Shown here: positions 48,801-61,038 of the stretch, piece by piece
How positions within the stretch are numbered: the stretch's first letter is position 1
Layout: each line of letters begins with the position of its first letter
Source: Latrodectus hesperus
Lineage: Eukaryota > Arthropoda > Arachnida > Araneae > Theridiidae
Reading direction: 5' to 3'
Length of the DNA: 64,000 nt
Assembly: GCA_037975125.1 (NCBI GenBank)
Contig: CM075852.1
Span: 8,115,758-8,179,757, forward strand
Notes under the pieces: generated by a model
What the model was told of the DNA's origin: nothing
Database searches by the model: none
The model's input: the letters and a program-made list of their open reading frames with translations, nothing else
Program-made: the position numbers and the translations under genes

Positions 48801-49525
48801 CAATTGTAAACAAAATGTTCTTTTGAAGTTGCGACAGTCATTGAATGATTGACTAGTAAGATTATTGCTTAATAATGGCGTATGATCTATACCAACCATA
48901 ATATATATGCATATAAGCTCTCATATTATTAACTTTAAAAAACTAACATTTCGGTGGTTATTTACAAATTGGTACTTCAATTTATTCAGAATAATAAAGT
49001 AAAATCACTGCACAGTAAGTCATAAAACTTGAACAAAATTGTTAAGTAATTTATATTAATTAAAAATTTAATCTTAAAGTTTAGGAAGAAAATAAAAAAT
49101 ATTATAATGAAACATTACACATTCACCGTTAATATATATATGAAAACTGTTAAATTATACACATTTATTTTTTAAAATATCCCATAGAATCAGCTACAAT
49201 AATTTTTCTTTCATTTGTAAGTATCATTGTCCTTAAAAAAATCTAACAGCAAATATCTGTTCTATGACTTCGTAATATTTATTTTCTTGAGTAAATGTTC
49301 TTGTATTTTGGAATTATATATTATTATATTATTCATTGAAAAAAATTCAGAACAAAAAATTTCCAATATTTACTCCAAAGTAATTAAAACTGAAAGGAAT
49401 CACTCAGATAATGATAAACAGTTTCTCCGAATTATGTTTCTGTTTAGTAAACATGTTGACAGCAATTATGAATTCTTCTTATCAATATCACAACATTTCA
49501 CACAGATGAATTCTATAGATTCCCG
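45873..49525. other. long noncoding stretch; GC-balanced patch at about 47490-47990
   Basis: Mostly AT-rich with no features. At 47490-47520 an E-box cluster stands out: CACGTG at 47503-47508 and CAGCTG at 47513-47518, with GCTGCAG and CTGCAGC forming a dyad around the first. From about 47600 to 47990 composition is more balanced, with several CpGs and no convincing reading frame. This looks like a possible regulatory block, by inference only. Confidence 0.35.
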
Positions 49526-49850
49526 TTTTAGAGATTAATTTGGCTGTAGACACGTTTTTCAAAAGCTTACTATCAGTTACAAAATATTATTGTAAAACCT
49601 TACACATGATTCGAATTCTTTTAATCTACTTTCTTTATTTTTCGAGCCACTACTTTAATCAATGAGTACACATTAAATATTTTTATTATCAGAAACTTTA
49701 TATTGATTTGAACTTTTATCAGAAATATTTCATGTCTTTCATTCATCAATATGAAAAAAATATTATTAAATGATAATGTAAATTTTGCAAAAAACAGGAA
49801 AGCTCAAAATTTATTTTACAAACATTATATAAGAACAACATATTTAGATA
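49526..49850. repeat. diverged direct duplication, first copy
   Basis: Collinear with 50917-51210. Shared order: TTTTAGAGA, GACACGTTTTTCAAAAG, ATCAGTTACAAAATATTATT, GTAAAACCTTACACATG, TACTTTAATCAATGAGTAC, ATTATCAGAAA, AAATATTATTAAATGA, GGAAAGCTC and ATAAGAACAAC. Many substitutions and indels, no coding frame. The two copies are in the same orientation about 1.39 kb apart. Confidence 0.75.
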
Positions 49851-50916
49851 CTTTTATTGTTAATTATCTCTAAGAAATGACGTATCAAATTATGTGTTTA
49901 ATTTTTATATTTATTCACACACAAGTCTATATGAATATTCCGCATAAAATATAACGACAGGATAGATACTATTATTAAAATATGTTGTAAACTTTAATGA
50001 AATAATTTTTCCGATGGCGATTTCTTTATACATATTCTGCATACAAGTCTCTTACTCAAGAAACTTGTAATGAGGGAGTGGTGTAATTGTTGGCATATGA
50101 AACAAAGTTACATTTCTCAAATGTTTTTTCTAAAAAAATGTTTCATTTTAATAATTTTGAATTGGATCATATTTTCCTATGCTTTAGAAATGAACCAATG
50201 ATAAATTATACAACAAAAATATTTTTTAAGAAGAAACGTGTATATATATAAATATTAAATATCTTAGGAAATACGCTCATTAAAAACCATTGTTGTGGGT
50301 AACATATCATTGATTTCTTGATACAAAATACTTTGATAAAAAGAGAAAAATATGACATCATATTAATAGTAATGCTTCACATTTTTAGAGACGAATGCAC
50401 TATTTACTTGAAATTATTTTTAATGATAAAAAGAATTATTGCATAATATTTTAAAACAAAAAAAAATAAACCGATCGTTTTCATTAATATTTCGTTCTAG
50501 AAACTAATGTAAGCGAAAAATGCAACTCTAAAAATAAACAATGTTATCTAGTGAAAATGCTTTCAGATATTATGGACTGTTTATGAGATAATTATGTTTT
50601 TTACTTTGAATATTACAATTTCTAGGCAAATGCTTAACTGTTTTTATTCTATCTTAATTAAGAACTAATTTAAGAGATTTTCTTGGAAAATTAAAAGATC
50701 TTTCTCAATTTCTTCAACACATTTCGCAGATTTACATCTGCACATAAATTAAGAAAACGTAGAAATAATACATCTTGGAGTAATAATGAAGCAACCATAA
50801 ATTAACAGGTAATGAGTATAATTCTAAGCATTCGGTAAATAAAATATGAAAAATGTTCTGTTATCTAAGTATTTTTACTGATTTCTAATCTAAATGTTTG
50901 TAATGTGTTTCGATTT
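49851..50916. other. AT-rich noncoding between the duplicated segments
   Basis: No further feature is seen. It may be part of a larger, more decayed duplication. Confidence 0.4.
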
Positions 50917-51210
50917 TTTTAGAGACTAACGTAACTGTGGACACATTTTTTAAAAGTTGAGTAATCAGTTACAAAACATTATTGTAAAACTTTACCCATG
51001 TTTCAAATTTCTTTAATTTAATTTCTTTACTTTAGAGCCATTACTTCTGTCAATGAATACGCATTAAAAATTTTCATTACCAGAAATTTTATAATAATTT
51101 TAATTTATTTTATTCATCAAACTAAAAATATTATTAAATAATTTAATTTTTGCCCATAGTAAGAAAGCTCTAACTTAATTGCAAATATTACATAAGAACA
51201 ACTTAATTTA
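50917..51210. repeat. diverged direct duplication, second copy
   Basis: Counterpart of 49526-49850. Matching pieces include GGACACATTTTTTAAAAG, AATCAGTTACAAAACATTAT, GTAAAACTTTACCCATG, TACTTCTGTCAATGAATAC and ACATAAGAACAAC. Confidence 0.75.
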
Positions 51211-51625
51211 ATATCTGCATTCTGAAAAATGTATGATTCAACAATGCATTTTTCATCAAGTACAAATTGTTGCGTCCTATTTCGATTTCTTTTGTAAACA
51301 ATAAATTACCAATTTTAGATGTTTCTGTAAATAAGCTCACAGCAATTCTGCTAACTTTGTGGAAATCTTTGAATTTTTAATTATATTATTTATAATATTT
51401 TCAATAAGTTCCAAGTAAATATTCAATGAATTCCGAGTGCAATATTTTAATATTCAACGAGTCCCACAAATACAATAGTCAAAGTTTATCAACAAATAAA
51501 AAATACATTCTATTAAAATTGAGGGTTATTTTTTTATGTAGTTGCAACATAATAAAAATTTTAAAAAAATGAAATTTCAGGCAGTTTTATCAAAATGTTT
51601 ATAATTATAAACAAACCAAATAACT

Positions 51626-52267
51626 TTATTTTCTTAGTTTCGTGCTTGTTTTAGAAACTGTTTTTATTTACCCAGTAGAAAAAGACGTGCGACAAAATAC
51701 GTTGTGATGCAAAATTTTGCTGCTATGTGGGCTAAAAGTAAGTTAGTGCAAATAACTTATAAGGGCAAATGTGTTTCAGTGAGTCTGCAATTTTTAAATA
51801 GCATTACAATTATCAAAACAGGACATTTGCTGCCTGCACAACTAGCTGCTGGCCGACGAGAAAGTGTTATCAATAATACGCAAAGCCGGAAATATTGTCA
51901 TTTGGTTGATATTGCTATCTCCTAATAGGAATTTCTTCAGTTTTTTTACTTGATTGCAAGACAAGGTTAACCTCCGATAGTTCAGAGCAATTTCTGGTCG
52001 ACCCATCTTAGAAAAACAATTCTGTAGACAAGTATCATTTTTATATACATACAAGTGTAATCATTATCTATCTGAAAACTGTAGAATCACCTAGACATTT
52101 GTTTTTCTAAATTTCTTTCATTAGCTTAACTGTTGGATCTGTTTTGTTCAAATTACAGAAAAATAGGGCAATATACATTTCGTTTTTTAGCTTTGAATCA
52201 CTAACAGCTATTTCTTTACAGAATATAAAATCAGTTTTTTAAACAAGCACGAAGCTAGGAGAATAAA
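51626..52267. repeat. 642-bp segment with 43-bp terminal inverted repeats
   Basis: 51626-51668 and 52225-52267 are inverted copies with about 37 of 43 positions matching, centred on TTCGTGCTTGTTT and AAACTG. The interior has no transposase. A 73-codon plus frame at 51704-51925 is unrecognised. It has the form of a non-autonomous DNA transposon, but I could not define a target duplication. It lies 28 bp left of a mariner element. Confidence 0.6.
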
Positions 52268-52295
52268 ATCGTATGTGTTTCGTTTGGAATACTTA

Positions 52296-53009
52296 TTAGG
52301 CTGGGGAATAAGTTCGTAGCGTTTTTACCAAAGACTTTTATTTAAAGAAAACAATAACTATATCAATAAGTTAATCAATTATATATTCGCTGTTGTTGTT
52401 TACAACCTTTTCCCATCTCTTGACCGATTTGTTGATGACGTTCCATCAAAAATCACCAGGTCTGGTGTCAAAGAATTTGTTGAGCCAGTTTTTAAGGACC
52501 TCTTGGTGCAGTGGGAAATGCTCGAAAAGAATGCCACAGTCAACAAGGAGCTCTACATTGCCCAGCTACACCGCGTGAATGAGGCTATTCGACTGAAAAG
52601 ACTTGATCGACATGGTCAAACCATACTCCTTCACGACAACGCCAGGCCCCATGTTTCACAAGTCGTCAAACCCGCATTCCAAGAGCTCGAATGGGAGGTC
52701 CTGTAGTATCTGCCGTATTCTCCAGACCTTGCATCGACCAATTACCATCTTTTCCGCTCCTTGTCAAACCATACGAAGGGTGTTATCTTCGATGACAAAG
52801 AGGTCCTTAAGAACAGGATCAACAACTCTTTGACGCCAGACCAAGCGATTTTTGGTGGAACGGCATCAACAAATGGGTCGAGAGGTGGGAAGAGGTTGCA
52901 AACAGCAACGCGACGAATATATAATTGATTAACTTATTGATATAATTATTGTTTTTTGTTTAAATAAAAGTCTTTGATAAAAACACTACGAATTTATTCT
53001 CCAACCTAA
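52296..53009 (+). mobile_element. 714-bp mariner derivative with roughly 200-bp inverted arms
   Basis: Bounded by TA at 52294-52295 and 53010-53011. The left end is TTAGGCTGGGGAATAAGTTC, and the right end, reverse complemented, is TTAGGTTGGAGAATAAATTC. The similarity does not stop at a normal terminal repeat of about 30 bp. It continues for about 207 bp per arm (52296-52503 against 52803-53009), including the end of the transposase reading frame. The left arm, read on the minus strand, gives WLNKFFDTRPGDF and then NKSVKRWEKVVNNNSEY. So the left arm is an inverted, diverged copy of the element's own 3' end and replaces the true 5' end. Confidence 0.92.
52503..52924 (+). pseudogene. mariner transposase, C-terminal half, broken
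   Basis: The plus-strand frame gives QWEMLEKNATVNKELYIAQL, then AIRLKRLDRHGQTILLHDNA with the second catalytic Asp in LLHDNARPHV, then QELEWEVL. After TAG at 52704-52706 it continues YLPYSPDLASTNYHLFRSLS with the third catalytic Asp in YSPD. A one-base shift near 52850 is needed to reach FWWNGINKWVERWEEVANSN and the stop at 52922-52924. The N-terminal DNA-binding domain and first catalytic Asp are absent. DD34D-type mariner is inferred from these motifs. Confidence 0.88.
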
Positions 53010-55049
53010 TATACATATTCCGTTTACATTTTTTTAAAAAATAGCCTGCCATCTTACAACGTAAAATATTACCTCTCAGTTTTTATGAAATGCCCATTGT
53101 ATATTACTGCAATATTTTTGTTTACATTTTTTGTCCCATATTTTTTTCCAAATTATTTTTTAATTTTTTATTAAATGAAATAATATATATATTGTAATAC
53201 GTTTCCTTTACTGCGCAGTATACCTGTTTTCATTTCTTTCATTCCTCAAACTATGGAAAATAATTATTAAAAAATTTAACATTTAATAAATTTTTTAAAA
53301 GAAATTTATCATTGATATGAAATTTTAATTAAAATTATAATTCTGTTGCAATCAGCTCTAAACTTTTGCAGTTAAGATATAGTTTTTAATGAAATTTAGC
53401 ATCAAGAAATTATTTTAATTATAGAGAAAAATATGAACTAATGATCTACAATCATTATTTAAAAGTAGACTAGACTTGTTATAAAATGTTTTAAAATCAA
53501 ATAAAAAATTTTCTATATGATTTTTAAATATTTTATAACTAATTAAATAAACCTAATTAAACCATTTTTATCTAGAGAATTTAATTCTTCATCTATTTAA
53601 ATAAATACGCTGCTAACTATATTTCCCAAAAATTATTCTTAATGTTTTTATTTTTATAAGAAGCAAGAAACAGGACCATGTAATTATCAGTAACAGGCAT
53701 AACATATAAAAAGATGAATTAAATTAGTCAGAAAATTTGACAAAACAACAAAGCATTAACACATGAACCGAAATCTCAAAAATATTTAATTAAATATTTT
53801 AATTCACATTAGTATTATTTTAAATTTAATGATAATTTTCAATTATGGTAAAAATTTATTAAAATTTAACAATCATTATAAACAGTATTATCAAAATCTA
53901 TTGTAATTAAATAATATAAACTTATTATAATTGAATATTTAAATTAAAATATTAATTAAATATTTTAATTAAAAGTTTAAGACAAATTAAATTTACTAAA
54001 TATATTAATTAAAAATATTTGATGGCGCAAGTTGAGAATTTTTGATGAAGGATTCGGCTGTAATGTTAATGTTTTTATATCAGCAAAAATGAGAGATTGC
54101 GCAATTTAAATTAGTGCAGAAAATAGTATAACCCCATATTATCAAAACCAATTACTCTATAATTAATATTTTGAGCGTAAGCTATGCAACCCATTAAAAA
54201 TATAACGAAATGAAGCAAAATAAAATTAATAAATGTGGCTGATTCATCATAAAGCGTTTTCATAATTAATAGACTTATGATAAAAGAATTTTAAGAAAAT
54301 TTATCATCAGTATGATAATAGAATTGATAAAACAATCGTGATACAAGCACTTATGCAGAATTGCCTCTTAGATCAATATTTTAAAGAAACTTACCTCCAG
54401 AAGAAAGTTTTAATTAGTGGAGAAAACGATGAAGCAGCGTTATCTAAATAATGATTAGGCAGTCATTATTTAAATATAGATTAACATCAATATAAAATTT
54501 TGAATAGATCGATAAAATGATGACGTATGGGATATAGAGCTAATAATTCTATGGTCAAAGTTTTAAATTATCGTAAATATGAAAATTGAATTTCAAAAGC
54601 AAGAGCGATAATGATTTTCTAAGTAAAATTCTCTGTAATAAATAATTTAAAAATAAATTAGCATTGGTATGAGTAAATTATAATGAAATGTATTCATAAT
54701 TAATTGCTCTGTATTCAAAATTTCACCCCAAAATCAGTCAATATTTAATGTACATAAATGAAAAAAGAGTGATAAGAGATGCAAATGATTATATATTTTT
54801 TATTGAAATATGTGTCATATTGGTATGCTGTATTGAGAATAATTTAAAATGTGAAGTAGAGAACAAAAAATGATGCAACAATATAGGAATAAAGTGCTCT
54901 GCAATCTTTGTGTAAAGAAAATCAAGAATAACCACCAAATTTAAAATAGACAACAAATAATGATGTAATGTCTAATAATGATGATGTCTCTGGATTCAGT
55001 GTTTCAACGTAAATCAATACCAATTTAAATATTTGGATAAATGAACAAC

Positions 55050-55304
55050 GGCACGGGTGCCATATAATCCAGGATGCCAAATTTTGAGACTGGCGATTTT
55101 TTGGCGGATTTTCTTATGTATCTGGCAACCTCATTTTTAATACGTCATACATATGGCGACCAATAAGAATTATGAAGAAAATTCTATTTTGGTAACCCTA
55201 GTATTTACGTCATCGCGCACGTCACGATACGTCATCTTGGTAACATTTCTTCATCGCCAAAAAAATTCAGAATTTGACATCCTGAATTATACGGCACCTG
55301 TGCC
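55050..55304 (+). mobile_element. Merlin-type MITE, copy D
   Basis: 255 bp, ends GGCACGGGTGCC and TACGGCACCTGTGCC. The flanking 8-mers TGAACAAC (55042-55049) and GGAACAAC (55305-55312) match at 7 of 8. Same orientation as copies A and E and as the Merlin element. It interrupts a unit of the degenerate tandem array. Confidence 0.92.
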
Positions 55305-55938
55305 GGAACAACAAATGATACAGTGATATAGGAATAAATGGCAATTATGCAACAAATAATGATATATTGGTTTTAGCACTAATGGCTCTGTAGTTAATGT
55401 TTCAATGTAAAGTAGCATCAATATAAATATTTGAAAGAGGGAACAACATATGGTGCAGTATGCAATCAATGCTTTACAGGAAGTAAGCATTAATATCAAA
55501 TTTGAATAACCCAAACAATAATAATGCAATGATTTAAACACTGATATCTCTGAAGTCAATATGTTTAAACGTAAAGTAACATTTATATAAATATGTAGAT
55601 GATATAACGATATAGGAATAATAGTTCTGCAATAAATTATCAAATAAATAATTAAATTTTAAAGATTCATATAGAGATAAAATTATTCATGAGAAGTGAT
55701 CTCCAATTGTTTTGATTATTAACACTTTATATTGTGTTTATTTAAAACAATTTTAAAATATTCAACGAGCGTTTTGAGCCCGTGTTTTACACAAATCTAT
55801 TTTTTATTGTTTCAGCAATATTAATTAAAAGAAAATTTTTAATGTTTTCGTAAGAAAGTTAATAAACTTAAGATTCAAAAGAGATTGTTTACAAACATTG
55901 AAATTTTTATTTAGAATTCTATTACTGAATGAAATTTC

Positions 55939-56189
55939 GGCACAGATGCCGTATAATCCAGGATGCCAAATTCTGAGTTTTGTTATAATTTTGGCAGATA
56001 TCGTTATGCCTCTGGCAATGCGGTTTTTTATTACGTCATAGATGTGGAGTCCTTTAAAAATAAAGCAGAAAATTCTATTTTGACAATCCTAGTATTTATA
56101 TGTCATCACGCATGTCACAATAAGTCATTTGGACCACGTTTCTTTATAAACTCAGAATTTGACATCCCGGATTATACGGCATTTGTTCC
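55939..56189 (+). mobile_element. Merlin-type MITE, copy E
   Basis: 251 bp, with more decay than copy D. The ends are GGCACAGATGCCGTATAATC and TACGGCATTTGTTCC. The flanking 8-mers GAAATTTC (55931-55938) and GAAATTTT (56190-56197) match at 7 of 8. A Family 2 copy starts about 14 bp to its right. The 81-codon frame through it is incidental. Confidence 0.9.
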
Positions 56190-56202
56190 GAAATTTTTTA
56201 AA

Positions 56203-56668
56203 ATTTAAATCGTCTTTGCTGATATAAACTAATCATAAAATGGATGTTTTGTCATCTCTTTCTCATTTTGCTATTCTTCTGTTCTATTGTTACTATGTTA
56301 ATGGCTTGAATTAATGAAAAGCGGCTTTTCAAGCCGATGCTTTGCTCCTTATATCGTTTTATTAATAAAATGAGCTTCGATGGTGAATTTCGCCTTGTTT
56401 GCTGCTGCTCGAACAATGTGATTTGAAGTCAGGCAGTAAATTTCAAGATCGGCAAGTAAATTTCAAGATGACACGTCGGATTTACAACGCTGTCACAATA
56501 CGATGTGACAGCGTTGTAAATCCGACCGTCACAACGTCTTCCATGTTGGGAAGAGACTATTATCTGATGTCATGGATATATTAAACCAATGAGAATCGTT
56601 ATAAAATGACGTACTCAAGATCTCAATTGTAATGAAACAAACAACCACTTTATGTTTAAAAACGTGCA
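56203..56668 (+). repeat. Family 2 repeat (MITE-like) with an internal perfect hairpin
   Basis: Left end TTTAAATCGTCTTTGCTG with TAATCATAAAATGGATGTTT; right end AACAACCACTTTATGTTT. Internal landmarks shared with the other copies are GCGGCTTTTCAAGCC, TTTGCTGCTGCTCGAA, CTGATGTCATGGATAT and AAACCAATGAGAATCG. It differs from them in carrying a short tandem of GTAAATTTCAAGAT (about 56443-56469) and a 52-bp perfect hairpin at 56475-56526, which are absent at the corresponding place in the copies at 26730 and 31303. Confidence 0.8.
56475..56526. repeat. perfect 23-bp inverted repeat, 6-nt loop
   Basis: The left arm 56475-56497 starts GTCGGATTTACAACGCTGTC, the loop ATACGA is at 56498-56503, and the right arm 56504-56526 ends GTTGTAAATCCGAC. 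Complementarity is complete over 23 bp. It lies within a diverged Family 2 copy, so the perfect match must be younger than the copy. Confidence 0.95.
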
Positions 56669-56870
56669 ATGATTCTGGAATTAATGACTATGTAATTAAT
56701 TTTTTAATGTAAATTTTTATCAATATAAAATTTTAATTATGGAAGAACAGATGATACTGGCACTAATTCGGAAGGAAAATATAGGCAACAAATGATTTAA
56801 TGTAAAAGAGCGTCAACATTAAATTTTAAATAGAGAGCAAAAATGATGATGTAGTTATATGAAGATTAAT

Positions 56871-58016
56871 ATGTGATGAATTTCTTCACGATAAAAATAT
56901 ACAAAAAATATAAGAATACATTTACAAAAACGAAAAAAAAATTTATTTATGACTTCGATTTAAAGTTCAGTTTACATCTGATTTTTGTGGTAGAAACCAA
57001 TAACCCTTCATTAATTAAATTTAAAATAATAGTAATTAATTTTCTACAGAATATAAAAAAATATATCTGCTAGGAATGAAAATAAAATGTGACAAATTAT
57101 TATAAATGTGACATAAATAATAAAAGTGAGTCAAAAGTAAATTTCTTCGACTCAAATCAAAAATCTAATTACTTTAAATGAAATTGATGTGAATCATTTT
57201 CGCGAGTAAAAAATGAACTTTCGTTGAGATAACTACTGAATTTCTCTGATACACAAAATCAGTAAAAAAAATGTAACATCAAAAAACTTTCTTTCCCAAA
57301 CCCATTTTAAAATTTCCATCGCTGAAAAAAATATTTATGCTCGCAGACTTTTCCTTACAACCTCTTTAAATGGATGTTTGTCCTCAAGCATTGATCAACT
57401 TTGTTTGAACGGCTGGTTTTTTCCCTTTTTTCCCTTTCAAAAACCGAGTGTCCACTCCGCGATAGGGTGGAAAATCAGATTTATAAAGGTTCTAGGGAAA
57501 ACTATTTTACCTATTTCAGAGTCTCTTTGTTTTATAAGGCTGACCCTTTACGTCCATAAAAAGAAGTCTTCCTCGGTTTATTTTTAAGATAGCTTACTGA
57601 AGTAAGGCTTTCAGCTTCTTGTAACAGTTTTTAAGGAAAAAAAGGGAAATTCTCTCTCTTTGCTCCATGATTTACAGCTGTTAGAAAAGTTTAAAAAGTG
57701 TATATGTATTTTATCGTTATTTTCTTTCATGAGAAGGAAGAAAATCTTTTCAAATTCTGAAGAACTCTCTTCTTTGGTGATGTACTTCTGGTTTTATATT
57801 AGTTTGAAGTAGATAAAACATGGAGAAATATCACTTTTTCCTTATATTTATTGTGCCATCAGTTTCTAATGTATTTAAAAAGAAATATATCACAGCTTTA
57901 CGTTTTATGGGGAGAGAGAACAAAGATTCTCTGAAGCTCTTTAACAGCATTTTGAAATAAAAAGAAATGCTTTTTACTATACTACCCGTAGCTCATTTTT
58001 TACTCCCTCTTTCTTA

Positions 58017-58019
<3 letters not shown>
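56871..58019. other. noncoding; slightly GC-richer at about 57300-57600
   Basis: About 57340-57600 contains a 69-codon frame with no known motif. The rest is AT-rich. No repeats were found. Confidence 0.4.

Positions 58020-58095
<76 letters not shown>
58020..58095. repeat. (AT)n microsatellite
   Basis: An uninterrupted AT tract of about 76 bp. Confidence 0.97.
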
Positions 58096-58098
<3 letters not shown>

Positions 58099-61038
58099 CA
58101 TTTTATTACTAGTTAATATAAATATAATCTTGAGATTTTTAATGTTTACTAATAATTTTTAAATCCACACTTAACAAGATTTTCGTTGATGATATCCGTA
58201 GGTCCCGGTCTAATTAGCCCTCGTGTGCAAAAAATGACCGTTGAGCGACGAACAAACCAACAATCCTTGATATCTTATATATTCCAGTAAGTTTATAATA
58301 ATAAAATTAGTTCAGGTCTTTAAGAAAATAAAATTTTTTCATTTTATTAAAAAGATAATAGAAATTCTCTCAAATGAATTGGGTCATATTTCTTTCTATT
58401 GAATTATCTAAATAATATGACAGTAAAAAGAGAATGATTTAAAAGTTAGGCCTCATTCTTTAATGCAATTTTTACATAATTTTTATCCCAAGATTAAGAA
58501 ATGATAACATATTTTGAAATTTCAAAATACTAATTGATTTTGTGGATTACACATAAAATATAAAGTTAGGAATATTATGTTATATTTTGTCTTTTTCACA
58601 TTATTTGGCTTCATATTCTATGTTATGTGAATTATGAACATAGAAATCAAACCGCCTAAACACACATAGACTCACACATATGCACAAATAACCAAAATCG
58701 ATGAATTATTGGAGTAATGTTTGATGTTTAGTAGGATTAATTATTGTTGTAAGGGTAGCCAAAAACAATTTATAATCTTAAAAATTTACAAAACATAGTT
58801 TGAGCAAGTTTTAACACAGTCGAATAAACTTTAAGTTTAAAAAGTGATTCAAATATATTTTTGATAAGATTTGCCTCTGTGCTTTTTTTTAAGAAAATAA
58901 AAATGTTGCTCCTAATACAAACTTGTCATAAACCAAGTTTTCATCAGTAGCAGTAGTTTTATTTATAGAAAAATTGTATTGTTAATTTTATGAAAGGTTA
59001 TAATTATCATAACAATATTGATTTGACCATGATTAACTAACTAGAAAATGTGTCGAATTTAAACTTTGTGTTTTATAAAATAAACATGGATCTACAATTT
59101 TTTTAAATCAATCTAGATCTGAGTTTAATTTTTTAAACATGACTGTTTTGTAAACTTATACAATCTTCAGCAAAAATGTCGAAATTAAGTTATCGAAATT
59201 TTACTTTATTTTTTCATATTTAGAATTTTTTGAATATTTGAAACGAAACCTATATTTGTCTATTAATGAATATGTCGATCAATTTCTGGTGATTAAACTT
59301 CATATTTAGAATATAACTGTGTGTGAATAATTATACATATAATTAGAAGAACATAAAATATTATTCTACATTGATCTTATAACTCCAAAGTTAGTTTTGA
59401 TAAAAAAAATGACAATTAATACAATATTATATTATTACTTACAATCATTACACATTTGAAAGTTAAAAGTTTAAAACTTAAAGTAGAGTGATTCCCGTTT
59501 TATTATAAATAAATGACAGCTATGGTTACAAATTAGTATTTTTATAAAATTTCTTTCGAGTTTGATACATTACATTAGAAATAAAATACCTGAAAACTAT
59601 TTTAAGTCAAGCATTCCTGAATTAATAATATTCTTTGAACTGTGTTTCTAAAAATGTGTAAAAAATGAAAAAGAAATAGTTGAACTTTTGTCAAGTTTGT
59701 AGCATTATCAGCACTTAACATACTTAGAATACTTTGTTTTGATTAAATCACATTTACAGATTTTAACATGATTATACTGCAACTTTAACGATAATTTTGA
59801 TATTTTAAATTTTATGAAATTCTACTTTTAAATCCTTTTTTTACCGTTTTACATTGATTTTATTTTCAATTACAAGAAATAATCATTGTCAAGATATTTG
59901 AGTTTACAGATGAATTAAATAAATACACTTCGCAAATATTAAAACATAATATAACAATACTTTTTGCGCAAAATAAACATTTTATATTATTCATCAACTA
60001 TAGATTTACAAACAAGAAAATTGTAGAATGTTTACTGAAATAAACTTTTATGACGACTTTTTAGGCAACTAGTATGAAAGCAATTTTTGCTATTAAAAAT
60101 TGTAAGGCTACAATCGAAGACTTACATGTGCTATACAACAAAACAAAACCAAAAATAATTTATCTTTTAAATAGCAAATTAAAGTGTTTGTTTCATTGTT
60201 GAAAGTAAACTGAAAGGATATAAAATTGAGAAACTTTATTCTAAAGTTATTTATATAACTTAAGGGTCCCATTTTTGAATAAATTAATTAATTTATTAAA
60301 CCAAAAATATCTCAGCATATTATTGTTAAAATGTTTGAGCTCTATTAAAATTGCAACATTTAAAATTAAATTTCAATATAATGTAGTGCAATATAGTCTG
60401 CAATGAAAAGATTCAAATTATAACAGCTCGACTAAGAGAGAAAGATTTTTTTATTTCTGAATACTACCTAAAAGGATTAAAATTTTGTATTCTAAAAGGA
60501 ATATATTTCGTGATTCTCTCTCTGTCATTTTGGTAATTTCATTTTGCTACATCAATAAAATGAAATGAGACTAAATGACCATGAAAATGTTTTGTATAAT
60601 TATATATGCAATACAAAAAGTCTAGTTTAATTGTCGTAATTTTAAACATTCCACAAATAAATTCTATTGAATTTGTTAAAATTCGGCTCATAAACATTTG
60701 TAAGTCTTTGCTAACGAGTTATACTTCACGGATTATTAGAATTAGTAATATTTAGATTGTAGCAAGCAAGAGAGAAAGAGAGAGATTTCATTTTAAATAA
60801 GTTTATTAATAATATGTAATTAAATAAGTTTATTATTATAATGAAGGTCGGTCTGAAATCTTTGAGATATCAGGAACCAATTGCAAGTGATTATAAATTT
60901 TAGACAAAATGATGATTATAGTTAAGAAGAGAGCCTTATAATGGTATGATTTTTCTAACATTTTTAAAGAGTGATTAAATCAAGCAAACTACGTTTATAT
61001 TTGGAATTAATATAAATGAAGCTCCATCTTATGCTAAG
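58096..61038. other. AT-rich noncoding DNA, nothing recognised
   Basis: About 2.9 kb without tandem units, inverted termini or open frames of interest. A short GAGA tract lies at about 60773-60785. Confidence 0.5.

Larger units (their letters stand above)
53340..56870. repeat. ancient, strongly degenerate tandem array (unit roughly 130-180 bp)
   Basis: A loose unit recurs across the region after removal of inserted elements. In idealised form it is GCTCTGTAATTAATATTT, then AATGTAAA, then GCATCAATATAAAAT, then GAACAAATGATG, then ATATAGGAATAAA. Clear examples start near 55001 (GTTTCAACGTAAAT), 55399 (GTTTCAATGTAAAG) and 55563 (GTTTAAACGTAAAG). Weaker ones lie near 54167, 54377, 54560, 54742, 56703 and 56798. 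Spacing corrected for the MITE at 55050 is about 135-165 bp. The left limit is vague. Two Merlin-type MITEs and a Family 2 copy interrupt it. Confidence 0.6.

Noticed and set aside
55963..56208. 81-codon open frame over a MITE
   Set aside because: It reads through both inverted termini of MITE copy E and is not kept open in the other copies.
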